The notes beneath the pieces are model-generated. The model ran no database searches, was not told where the DNA came from, and worked only from the letters and a program-made list of their open reading frames with translations. Below are positions 57,301-64,000 of a stretch of 64,000 nucleotides of DNA, piece after piece. The DNA lies in assembly GCA_026874595.1 (NCBI GenBank), contig CM049311.1, positions 56,305,953-56,369,952 on the forward strand. Direction: 5' to 3'. Source of the DNA: Sipunculus nudus. Lineage: Eukaryota; Annelida; Sipuncula; Golfingiida; Sipunculidae. Every line of letters begins with the position of its first letter. Position 1 is the first letter of the stretch. Both the position numbers and the translations under genes were made by a program.

Positions 57301-60300
57301 TCCCCATGTTATGCTTACATCCATAATGTTATTTTAAATGAGAGGGTCTTGCCTATATCTGGCAACTGTCACACCAGTGAAGAGTGTTATACAGTGTGTA
57401 ACCATCTGATAAAAAAAAAAGAAAGAAAATAGTATATTAATATTTATTATTTTAAACTATTTATTATTTTATTTTATTTATTTTAAACTACAATAAACTA
57501 TAAAATTTCTGGGTATTGTGGAATAAGGAATTGGGACCAAGTTTATGATTCATTTTGTTACGCTTCGATATTTGGACTTAACTTTTTTATTGAAATACAA
57601 AATTAGATTTATTAAAAAAATGACGCACTGAGAACGTCGAGATGACGTGGTAAGAACGTGCTGAAAACGTACAACAGACGCCATGGACGTTCATAGAACG
57701 TGTAGAGAACCTAATTGGGACTTCTTGGACGTAAAAAGAACGTATGCAAAACGCCAAGGACGCGCTGATGACGTAATAAGAGCGCACAATGAACGTAGTA
57801 TGGACGTACATATGACTAAGTCAAGAAATGATGGCGACCACCCGCGTTCTATGTACGTCCTTCGCACGTCCTTTGTACGTCAACTACGTTTTTTGTACGT
57901 TGCATACGTTCTGAAGTACGTTTCGGCACGTTTGCCGCGATCGACCGCGCTCAAGTTTTACAGGAAAACTTTCTCGTAGAGGGTTGGCGATCATGGCGAC
58001 TCTGCGACGACTTCTGGAGACCATTGTACGTTCAACACCGCGACCACCACGTTTCCCGAGAACGTGGTGATCGTAGTGGCCAGAACGTGTATGTGTGAAA
58101 GGGGTTTTACAGGTCGTGATAGCGGTGTTTTCCTACATTTATGTTCACTGTACATTGCCTTACAGGTCGTGACAGCGGTGTTTTTCTGCATTTATGATCA
58201 CTGTACATTGCCTTACAGGTCCTGACAGCGGTATTTTCCTGCATTTATGATCACAGTACATTGCCTTATATACAGGTCGTGACAGCGGTGTTTTTCTGCA
58301 TTTATGATCACTGTTCATTGTCTAACAGGTCTTGATAGCGGTATTTCCCCGTATTTTTATCACTGTGCATTGTCTTACAGGTGGGAAGAAGTTCGGTGAG
58401 CTGAAGGACTCACAGGCAAAGACTCTGGACGAGATAAACCAACAGGTTTTGGGCACAGACAGCTACCAGTCAATAGAAAATCTGGAAGAGAAGCTGCAGA
58501 GCTTTAAAGGTAAGGTCCGGGATGACGAGGAGACCAGGAAACTATCGTATATGTGGTGTGTGCTTGTGTACGTGCTGTTTCATTTTCGCGATTTTAGATG
58601 AATCACAAATATCCTGAACTTGAACATGCTATGAATTGAAGAGCAAGCCACAATAATTGTATAATGAAGAGTCTGTGAAATCAAATGTCTAAATTTTAAG
58701 CCTCTAATTTGACTAGCTATTATCTTTGATTCAAAGGAACTGATGATGAAGGCCTTGTATGTTTTTGGGTATGGCTGGGAAGTCATAAGCAAAACAAAAT
58801 TGTTCAGACTAGCACCTGGCGATATTTATTTCTTTAATATCAGGCGCGTAAACTACAAATTAAAGAATATTACACTTTTAAAAGAAGAGAACATAATATT
58901 AAATTTCAACTCTTTGCTTTCTCTGTGATGAGACTAGTAGTTGTTCTTTTACCTTTGCTTCCTCTGTGTACAGACCAGCAATTTATTCCTTTACGCAGGA
59001 GGCAGATTACTATCGCGAATGGTGGCCTTGGGAGACCGGGTGGCCCCAGGCTACATGGTGCCATGGGACACCGGATGGCCTCAGGCCTTCAGTCCGCGGT
59101 GCCCCTTCTCGATCTGTTTCCTTTTGCAAATAGGCCACAAGGATACATATGTTACGTTCCTTGGGCATCCAGGGGAACGGGGGAATAAGCTCCACGAAGA
59201 TTATATCCATGTTTCTTGTTCACTTTTTCTCACCAATCATGATAAATCATGATAAAGTCCATCCATATGGTAATAATAAAGTTTATTTCTTCTTAGTTCA
59301 CAAATTAAAATATATATCCAAAATGTTGAAGGTTGACATTTCTAACTACAAAAATGATCATAAGATCTTCCTTTAAAGAGTTTCTAATCTAATAATATGA
59401 GGCTTTATGAATTTAAATAAAAACAGAACAGAGTCCTGCGATGTCTAAAAGTGCCTAAAACTGCCTGTCTGTCCGATGCCTGTAAAGCCCTTAAGTAAAT
59501 GTCCCTAAACCTGACTAACCAACCAGATACTTGATTTAAGCTACTGAATATTATAATACTGACCACAAACAAGCATTAAAAATACTGTCCATTTAGAACT
59601 AAGAAAAATCTTGACCATCCATTGATCTAAATATATTGACATAATGGACTTACATATAAGTCAAGTTGACAATCTAAGGATCAAGTTGCTCGGTGGAGGA
59701 GCAATGTTAAACAATCCTAAACACAAACTATCACTCAACTGTAACCCCTGCCAATGCAGGGTGACTAGCCGCTGCCCAGCAAAGGGCCATCTGCACTGTA
59801 GGGGGTAAAGGATTCTACTTACTTGCCTGTACTGAGTGAACCTGTATACTAAGCTAAACTGAAGAGTAACAAGAATTTATAGTTATTTGGCCCAATAATC
59901 ACCATAATCATAACACATAGCATTATACATGTGGTGTCCTATAGGCCTACCTGTGGTGGCTGTAGGCCGTGAGGATACACAGAATCACAAGGGCTTGTCA
60001 CAGAAGCTGAAAAAATAATATCCCGGAATTTTCAGCCACAAAACCCAGGAATAAGCGATACAACCCAAAGTGACATATACAGCTCCTTGAGTGTTGTTAT
60101 CAAGGAGTCAAGGAGCTGTATATGTCACAATCGATTGTCCCGCTTATTCTTGGTGCATTGTGGATCGAATTTCCGGGATTTTATTTAATCAGTCTTCTGT
60201 GACAAGCCCCTGCGCTCAGCATCGTACCTATAGTGGATCCCTAGGCCAGCATGATATACCGGCATCATATACCTTAGGTGTTCTTGAATGAAAGAAGTAT

Positions 60301-62031
60301 ATTAACAAAATATTATAGTCTGAATTCGATGTTCTTTCATGGAACTATTTACGATATTGGCGGAAGAAAACAGATCGAGAAGGGTGCACGGTGGGTGCAC
60401 TTTACCTTTGCCTCCTCATGTGGAGACTAGTATTTCATTCCTTTACCTTTGCTTCCTCTGTCTGGAGACTAGTATTTTATTCCTTTACCTTTGCTTCCTC
60501 TGTGTAGAGACAAATATTTTTTTTCCTTTATCTTTGATTCCTCTTAATGGAGACTCATATTTTATTCCTTTACCTTTGCTTCCTCTGTGCGGAGACTAGT
60601 ATTTATTCTTTTACCTTTGCTTACTCTGTATGGAGACAAGTATTTTATTCTTTTACCTTTGCTTCCTCTGTATGGAGACTAGTATTTTAATCCTTTACCT
60701 TTGCTTCCACTGTATGGAGACTAGTATTTTATTCCCTTATTTTTCTTTCCAGCACAGTTCATGGAGTTTGACCTTGACAATTCTGGAGACATAGGTAGGT
60801 TTAAATACACATAACTACCGTATGGTTACTGCCAAATCGCTATCACCATAACTGATATTTTTTAACCTATGGAAATAGTAAGAATAATTAGGATTAAAAT
60901 TTGGATTCTGTTTTGTTATAAGATAAGAATATTGCGCAAGGTATTTTGTTACATCAATAAAGCTAGTTGAGAACCCCTTCTTGAAATAAACTGGTACAAA
61001 GCAATGATGGAAGTTTCAGCATTCCACAACAAGAAGAAGGGGCGGTGTACCTGATAATTTGTATATGGAGCTTTAACTGTCAACAAAGTTAGTCTAAATA
61101 GCTATTTAATTTCTTTTATAGATTCATGTTTTATTTGACTGTAACAGTGTTACTTGAGTTCTCTCGTTGCTGCTGCTGCAGATCAAATGGAGTTGAAACA
61201 GATGTTGGAGAAGCTGGGACAGCCCAAGACGCACAAGGAGGTGATGAAGATGATCAGAGAGGTGGACACCACCAACTCAAACACCATCACATACCAGGAG
61301 TTCCTGGACATGATGCTGGGCCTGAAGAAGTCCGTTCTGAGGCTGTGAGTATCCAAAACCCGTACCCGTACCCCAAACCACTCCCCATACCCTATCCCAC
61401 ACCAACCCGTACCCCTACCAAACATCAACCCCCGTAGCCCTACCACACCCCAACCCCCGTACCCCTACAACACACCAACCCCTGTTACCTTTTCCGCACT
61501 AACTCCCGTACCCCTACTAAACAACAACCCCCGTGCCCATGCAACACTCCAAACCCCGTACTCCTACCCCACAACAAACCCCGTACCCTTTCCCGCTCCA
61601 ACTCCCGTACCAATAACAACCACCAGCCCCGTACCCCTTCCCCACATTAAGCCCCTACCCATACCCAACACTGCAATACCCGGTACCCCACATGTCCACC
61701 AACCCCCGTACCGAAACAGCTTTCGGGCTTCATGCGTAGTCATGAGAGACTGTAAGTTCAAATACTGAAACTGTCATTTAAGCTCATATATATTGTAATA
61801 TATTGCTAAAAGTAACAATTCGATCACTATAGTGCAAGGTTTTTCAAGGGGGGCCAAAATAATTATTTTAATAAATAGATTGATGTTACACATACATGTT
61901 ATATATGTTGTACACATGTTATAAATATATAACATTTTATTTTAAGGATCCTGATGTTTGAGGGCAAAGCTAAAGATGAAGAGAAGCCTTCCTCTCCACC
62001 TCCTAAACGTGACCTGGCGAGTCTCCCCTAG
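36001..62031 (+). CDS. AIF1: Allograft inflammatory factor 1 (complete, 5 coding exons)
   Basis: EF-hand calcium-binding, actin-bundling cytoplasmic protein; in animals it is expressed in immune and phagocytic cells. Exons: 36001-36031, 58381-58509, 60753-60794, 61182-61344, 61947-62031. The phases join exactly to 149 codons, against 147 aa in human. The start [13 protein letters not shown] mirrors the family's N-terminal DLQGGK signature. EF-hand 1 ([12 protein letters not shown]) has canonical D1, D3, S5, D9 and E12 ligands. EF-hand 2 ([12 protein letters not shown]) is degenerate: Thr at position 3 and Asn instead of Gly at 6. The helix [14 protein letters not shown] and the C-terminal tail with [11 protein letters not shown] are family hallmarks. 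Intron 1 is 22.3 kb and full of repeats. Confidence in identity is very high. Confidence 0.95.
37161..37175 (+). promoter_or_regulatory. CTCF-consensus-like site
   Basis: CCACAAGGGGGCGCA matches the CTCF core (CCASYAGRKGGCRS) at nearly every position. It is 1.1 kb into AIF1 intron 1. A single motif match does not prove binding. Confidence 0.35.
38186..38352. repeat. AT microsatellite with TACATATGAATATGTA palindromes
   Basis: A long (AT)n run followed by two copies of ACATATGAATATGTATAT between shorter AT runs. Confidence 0.9.
39141..39296 (+). repeat. TRIM left LTR with tRNA-like segment
   Basis: The tRNA-like part spans about 39198-39262: CAGCGAAGCGGTTGGAACGC (D-arm / box A-like), an anticodon-arm-like middle and GGGTTCGAATCCCGG (T-arm, box B), followed by ATCGGCCCA. 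The acceptor stem does not pair well, so it is tRNA-derived rather than a tRNA gene. Confidence 0.75.
39416..39523 (+). repeat. TRIM right LTR
   Basis: It keeps the anticodon-like and box B part (GGGTTCGAAACCGGG, one change in box B) but lacks the box A-like part present in the left LTR. Confidence 0.8.
39693..39732. repeat. (GT)n microsatellite
   Basis: About 20 GT units after a CATA-rich stretch. Confidence 0.95.
41138..41174. repeat. (AT)n microsatellite
   Basis: About 18 AT units following an A run. Confidence 0.93.
41938..42162. repeat. Trinucleotide microsatellite cluster (ACT, ATT, AGT)
   Basis: A compound trinucleotide tract: ACT, then ATA/ATT, then AGT, then ATT units. Open frames over it encode runs of Leu, Ile, Thr or Tyr and are not genes. 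Confidence 0.93.
43035..43048. repeat. poly-G tract
   Basis: Fourteen G. Confidence 0.9.
45308..45361. repeat. (AT)n microsatellite
   Basis: About 27 AT units. The overlapping ORFs with Tyr-Ile runs are artefacts. Confidence 0.95.
46464..46485. repeat. poly-C tract
   Basis: About 22 C. Confidence 0.95.
47086..47832 (+). mobile_element. Possible solo LTR
   Basis: A long G tract followed by GTGTAGCAGACTTGCG resembles a polypurine tract plus LTR start, and the segment ends near TTCCTACACCACA. Base composition is richer in GC than its surroundings. No partner LTR, target duplication or coding sequence is seen, so this is weak. Confidence 0.22.
48023..50736 (+). repeat. 53-bp minisatellite copying the AIF1 exon 2 acceptor, left part
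   Basis: About 50 units of 53 bp with core TTGTCTTACAGGTCGTGACA and GCGGTATTTTCCTGCATTTA. Every unit includes TTGTCTTACAG/GT, the same sequence as the true acceptor at 58370-58382. Variant units form local higher-order groups (for example the GGGGTATTTTCC, GTATACGTTG and GAGAGCGGTG variants recurring in order at 48830-49410). The array continues at 58107 after the Harbinger insertion. Confidence 0.95.
51231..54999 (-). pseudogene. LINE ORF2: AP endonuclease and reverse transcriptase, one frameshift
   Basis: Starts [17 protein letters not shown] at 54999. The N-terminal APE endonuclease shows [24 protein letters not shown] and the SDH-like TDHSAVI. RT shows [54 protein letters not shown] and the catalytic MYADDTTFF. 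Frame 1 runs 913 aa to 52258; a single frameshift near 52260-52277 moves into a second frame ending at 51231 (348 aa), with a cysteine/histidine cluster ([18 protein letters not shown]). The WRPISLLN and [11 protein letters not shown] blocks place it in the L1/Tx1 group. Only one frame break suggests a fairly recent insertion. Confidence 0.92.
54989..55399 (-). CDS. LINE ORF1 remnant (possible)
   Basis: 136-codon open frame ending in TATGGGAGTTAA, so its stop overlaps the ORF2 start, a spacing typical of stop-start coupled LINE ORFs. No recognisable ORF1 motif is visible; the element is probably 5'-truncated. Confidence 0.35.
   Translation of the reverse strand: MIISTCKREIVVRINGMVSYPGESRKASIILILFNYFFKLKFKIILRCHMINTTKYGVLKTELNKEIHKVHNVIGEDISRMEKMTKNSNESDIYIQLLMRVYNKNQIYLHDNIKWTLKVKANNNFIKYIVTFIYGS
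55537..55544 (+). promoter_or_regulatory. TATA box of the Harbinger transposase
   Basis: TATATAAA about 50 bp before the first ATG (55588) of the transposase region. Confidence 0.45.
55592..56665 (+). pseudogene. HARBI1-type transposase, frameshifted
   Basis: Recognisable in successive frames: an N-terminal [20 protein letters not shown] and [19 protein letters not shown] part, [14 protein letters not shown] and [12 protein letters not shown], the DDE block [14 protein letters not shown] with the first Asp, [17 protein letters not shown], and a C-terminal [15 protein letters not shown] with the catalytic Glu and CLHNIMR. At least four frame changes or stops, including a TAA directly after the ALDDAD block, make it non-functional. 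No Myb-like second ORF was found. Confidence 0.88.
56666..58106 (+). other. Harbinger 3' non-coding part and right subterminal repeats
   Basis: AT-rich to about 57610, then 500 bp dense in AACGT, ACGTC and GAACGTG motifs mirroring the left end at 50750-51018. These are probable transposase-binding repeats. Confidence 0.7.
58107..58380 (+). repeat. 53-bp minisatellite, right part, up to AIF1 exon 2
   Basis: About five more units. The last ends in GTGCATTGTCTTACAG, the functional acceptor before 58381. Confidence 0.93.
58381..58509 (+). CDS. AIF1: AIF1 exon 2
   Basis: 129 nt, phase 1 at both ends; donor GTAAGG at 58510. It encodes [20 protein letters not shown] and the helix ending LQSFK. Confidence 0.93.
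58510..58928 (+). other. AIF1 intron 2, first part
   Basis: AT-rich intron without recognised elements. Confidence 0.5.
58929..58994 (+). repeat. Detached unit of the exon 3 acceptor repeat
   Basis: GAGACTAGTAGTTGTTCTTT, then TACCTTTGCTTCCTCTGTGT, matches the array at 60400-60752, 1.4 kb downstream. The two parts are separated by an apparent insertion (58995-60400). Confidence 0.75.
58995..60400. mobile_element. Insertion of 1.4 kb splitting the exon 3 repeat, with a foldback
   Basis: TTTAC stands on both sides, but this occurs in each array unit, so a target duplication cannot be proven. Within it, 59991-60088 and 60102-60209 form an inverted repeat (GGGCTTGTCACAGA / TCTGTGACAAGCCC; AGCTCCTTG / CAAGGAGCT) with a short loop. 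No ORF or family was recognised. Confidence 0.45.
60401..60770 (+). repeat. About 42-bp tandem repeat copying the AIF1 exon 3 acceptor
   Basis: About eight units of TTTACCTTTGCTTCCTCTGT plus ATGGAGACTAGTATTTTATTCC. The last unit aligns across the real junction (TTTTTCTTTCCAG/CACAGTTCATGGAGTTT), where ATGGAG is exon 3 coding sequence. Confidence 0.78.
60753..60794 (+). CDS. AIF1: AIF1 exon 3 (EF-hand 1 start)
   Basis: 42 nt, phase 1 at both ends; acceptor TTTCTTTCCAG, donor GTAGGT at 60795. It encodes [14 protein letters not shown], most of the first calcium loop. Confidence 0.93.
   Translation, partial: HSSWSLTLTILET
61182..61344 (+). CDS. AIF1: AIF1 exon 4
   Basis: 163 nt, phase 1 start and phase 2 end; acceptor GCTGCTGCAG, donor GTGAGT at 61345. 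It encodes the end of EF-hand 1 (Asp9 and Glu12), [14 protein letters not shown], the degenerate second loop and [11 protein letters not shown]. Confidence 0.95.
61353..61722 (+). repeat. About 28-bp CCCGTACCCCTAC tandem repeat after the exon 4 donor
   Basis: C/A-rich strand with about 13 irregular units of CCCGTACCCCTACCACAC type, starting a few bases after the donor. Unlike the other arrays, the donor itself is not clearly inside the unit. Confidence 0.8.
61947..62031 (+). CDS. AIF1: AIF1 exon 5 (C-terminus)
   Basis: 85 nt, phase 2 start; acceptor TATTTTAAG; stop TAG at 62029. It encodes [20 protein letters not shown] and the final DLASLP. Confidence 0.95.
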
Positions 62032-62080
62032 AGGGCGCTACTGCAACAAGTTATGCACAGAGTTCGAATGCAGTATCTAC

Positions 62081-62086
62081 AATAAA
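62081..62086 (+). terminator. AIF1 polyadenylation signal
   Basis: AATAAA 50 nt after the AIF1 stop codon, in a plausible but short 3' UTR. Confidence 0.55.
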
Positions 62087-63415
62087 CCCCGTTCAAACGA
62101 CCCTACTCTCACATAACGTATATTCCTACCGGTCGAGCGTTTTACGTAGACCAGGCTGGCAACATTATAAAGGGTGGTCATGTTAGCGGGATATGTATAT
62201 ACAGAGGGTCGATCAACAATTATTTTAGTACAAAAAGAATTTCTTGATATATCCGAGGGATCGAGGACACAAAGCATCCCGTTGTGTCGGGTTACATACT
62301 TCATTAACAGCTATATGCGTCATCAAACCTTGCTCACTGTTCAAAGAATGCGACTGTAAATATTTCTTATTTTGTTATAAAATATTGGGGTTTCAAACCA
62401 TGTATTTCTTTCTATATAGAGCATGATAATCACTTTGACAGTGAAACAAACACTGTTACAGGTATCTGTTTTATTGTGCGCAGGAGTGTTGCATGTGTCT
62501 GTTGACATTTGATTCGAGTAGCGCAGGCATAGTTCGTTGCTATGAGTACCTCGCTTGTTGGGCGCTGGCTCGCGTGTGGGGTCTGAAGCGTAGAGACACA
62601 GCGTTCTTTGTTCTAGATGTTTCGGGTCTGTTCATGTGCATGTGTATTGTTCTTTGGGAATTTTCCATTTCTAGAATTTTCGAGTGAGAAGCTATAAATT
62701 AGGGGTTAGTTTAGAGCCGACAGAAAGGAAAATACCAACGAACACTTAGAGTGTTACTTACCCGTCAATTTTGGAACCTTACCGATAATTGCAGTGGTGT
62801 CAGATATTTAACGGACTCAATACAGATTTAATACGGACTGTCTCCAGTTTGCTTTGGATAACGTGGATTAATGGTGGTAAAGGACTGTTGTTGAGCTGTG
62901 ACAGTGGTGTCCAGAAATCAAAGCCTAGGATCCGGACACTCTGGTACTGTACTATTGTTATACTGTGTAATTGTATTTATTTAGTGTATTGTAATGTTAG
63001 GATTGTTCTGAGAATTCATTATAATCATTTGTTAACAAAAAACACTGACTTCTTTATTCATTCCCCTAGACATTTTACGCTGCCTAGTGTTAGGATCTAG
63101 AATATGATTTTTCCCCGTAACAACACACACATATATATATGACCACATAAGACTGTAAAGTGCATTTACAGTAAGTTCTTATGTTCACTTGAAGTTACGA
63201 GACAGCATATTTTTCAAGCTATACTGATACTTTAAATCCTTTAAATTGCGATGTCTTCTCATTGATATAATGTGGGTTCAATGCGAGGTAGTTAGCATCT
63301 ATAGTAAATTATGTTGTGTCCTTAAATTAACAGATGCGTAAAAGGTTTCATGCTGCATCCTTTTGCAGCCGGAAATTAAAATGTTGGCTAACAGTTCTGT
63401 TAATCTCCGTTACAG
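62087..63415 (+). other. AIF1 downstream flank, no gene recognised
   Basis: Short ORFs only. No transposon family or conserved protein was seen. Confidence 0.5.
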
Positions 63416-63446
63416 CCGCGAGGAGGTGATTGCTGCCATCTCGTGA
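63416..63446 (+). CDS. Possible alternative last exon of AIF1
   Basis: A good acceptor (TTAATCTCCGTTACAG) is followed by 31 nt that read REEVIAAIS and TGA when joined in phase 2, the phase of the exon 4 donor. AATAAA follows at 63686. Homology of this peptide is not recognised; it could also be the last exon of another transcript or chance. Confidence 0.25.
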
Positions 63447-63550
63447 CCATTTCCAGAACAAATCATCACCATGTTCTCATCAGAAGCATTATCCAGGAAA
63501 TGTCAATGATGAGTCATGCGCACTGCATGCTTTGTCTCGAGGTCAAAATA

Positions 63551-64000
63551 TTTAGCGTATGAATTTAGCGTATACATCGATAACATCCGTTCCTCCACCC
63601 TTACCGACTACTATCGCCAACATACGAGCCATGGAGAGTGCCTTGTATCCGTTATTACAACTATATGTACAATCCATATTAAGTAAATAAAGTTTATATT
63701 TAAAACATCCGTTCCAAATATAACCAAATTCAAGTATTTAATTATAAAATATATTGATTATTTTATTAATCCTTTGGACCTACTTGTATGCATTACATTA
63801 GAGACTTAAATGTAAATACAAACCATACGCAATTTAGCGTATGAATTTAGCGCATACTCCGACAAAATCCCTTCTAAATATAACCAAATCCAAGTGTTTA
63901 ATAATAAATATATTGAATATATAATTAATCCCTTGGACCTGCTAGCCTGCATTATATTATAGAGACTTTAATATAAATACAAACAACCATGTACTTGCTA
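63551..64000 (+). repeat. Tandem/dispersed repeat at window end; polyA signal 63686
   Basis: AATTTAGCGTATGAATTTAG occurs near 63551 and 63831, and a block of about 150 bp (AAATATAACCAAAT...CTTTGGACCT...AGAGACTT) is duplicated at about 63712-63825 and 63870-64000. Family unknown; the window cuts it. Confidence 0.7.

Larger units (their letters stand above)
50737..58106 (+). mobile_element. PIF/Harbinger DNA transposon carrying a nested LINE
   Basis: Terminal inverted repeats AGCCCTTTTCACAC... at 50737 and ...GTGTGAAAGGGGTT ending 58106 (20 of 23 positions pair). The TTA target duplication at 50734-50736 and 58107-58109 is the 3-bp type of this superfamily; removing the element restores a normal 53-bp unit. 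Subterminal zones (to about 51018 and from 57620) are dense in ACGT/AACGTG motifs in both orientations. It contains a degraded HARBI1-type transposase (55660-56665). Net length without the LINE is about 2.95 kb. Confidence 0.9.

Noticed and set aside
62024-62037. CTCF-like CCCCTAGAGGGCGC at the AIF1 stop codon
   Set aside because: One mismatch to the core and overlaps coding sequence with its own constraints; a single motif is weak.

Overview
This is eukaryotic (metazoan) DNA: intron-rich genes with GT-AG junctions, long AT-rich introns, AT, GT and trinucleotide microsatellites, and many nested transposons. Two host genes, both on the + strand, can be read exon by exon. The first (213-16073) is the 3' part of a copper- and ascorbate-dependent monooxygenase of the dopamine beta-hydroxylase family, closest in recalled motifs to MOXD1. 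Ten exons carry all six expected copper ligands, and the 5' exons lie before the window. The second (36001-62031) is a complete allograft inflammatory factor 1 (AIF1) gene of five coding exons and 149 aa, with a 22-kb first intron. I favour a lancelet-like invertebrate, because splice-junction-spanning minisatellites are, as I recall, an amphioxus speciality. The sequence alone does not prove the taxon.

Layout. 1-16073: monooxygenase exons with heavily repeated introns. Intron 2 holds two nested non-autonomous DNA transposons (4742-6773 and, inside it, 4995-6659). 16074-36000: intergenic, mostly occupied by a Ty3/Gypsy element (16799-32542). Its 5' third is inverted, so reverse transcriptase is split between strands, and its pol is interrupted by a 7.8-kb tyrosine-recombinase retrotransposon of Ngaro/DIRS type (21994-29780) with split direct repeats, an SGNH hydrolase ORF, gag, RT-RNase H and recombinase. 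36001-58380: AIF1 exon 1 and the giant intron 1, with a complete 383-bp TRIM-like LTR element (39141-39523) and a 53-bp minisatellite (48023-58380). A PIF/Harbinger transposon (50737-58106, TTA target duplication) has inserted in that minisatellite and has itself received a LINE of L1/Tx1 type (51019-about 55440). 58381-62031: AIF1 exons 2-5. 62032-64000: 3' flank with a possible alternative last exon.

The strongest signal is shared by both genes. At eight splice junctions the tandem repeat next to the exon is a copy of the junction itself, so each array multiplies a real donor or acceptor 4 to about 55 times. Units are 28, 30, 31, 40, about 42, 53, 70 and 70/140 bp, all unrelated in sequence. 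This looks like a genome-wide process that expands splice junctions into minisatellites rather than chance. Other notable items are the TRIM with a tRNA-like segment in its LTR, a family of co-varying hairpins at the 3' end of the Ngaro element, and a cluster of CTCF-like motifs in the Gypsy leader.
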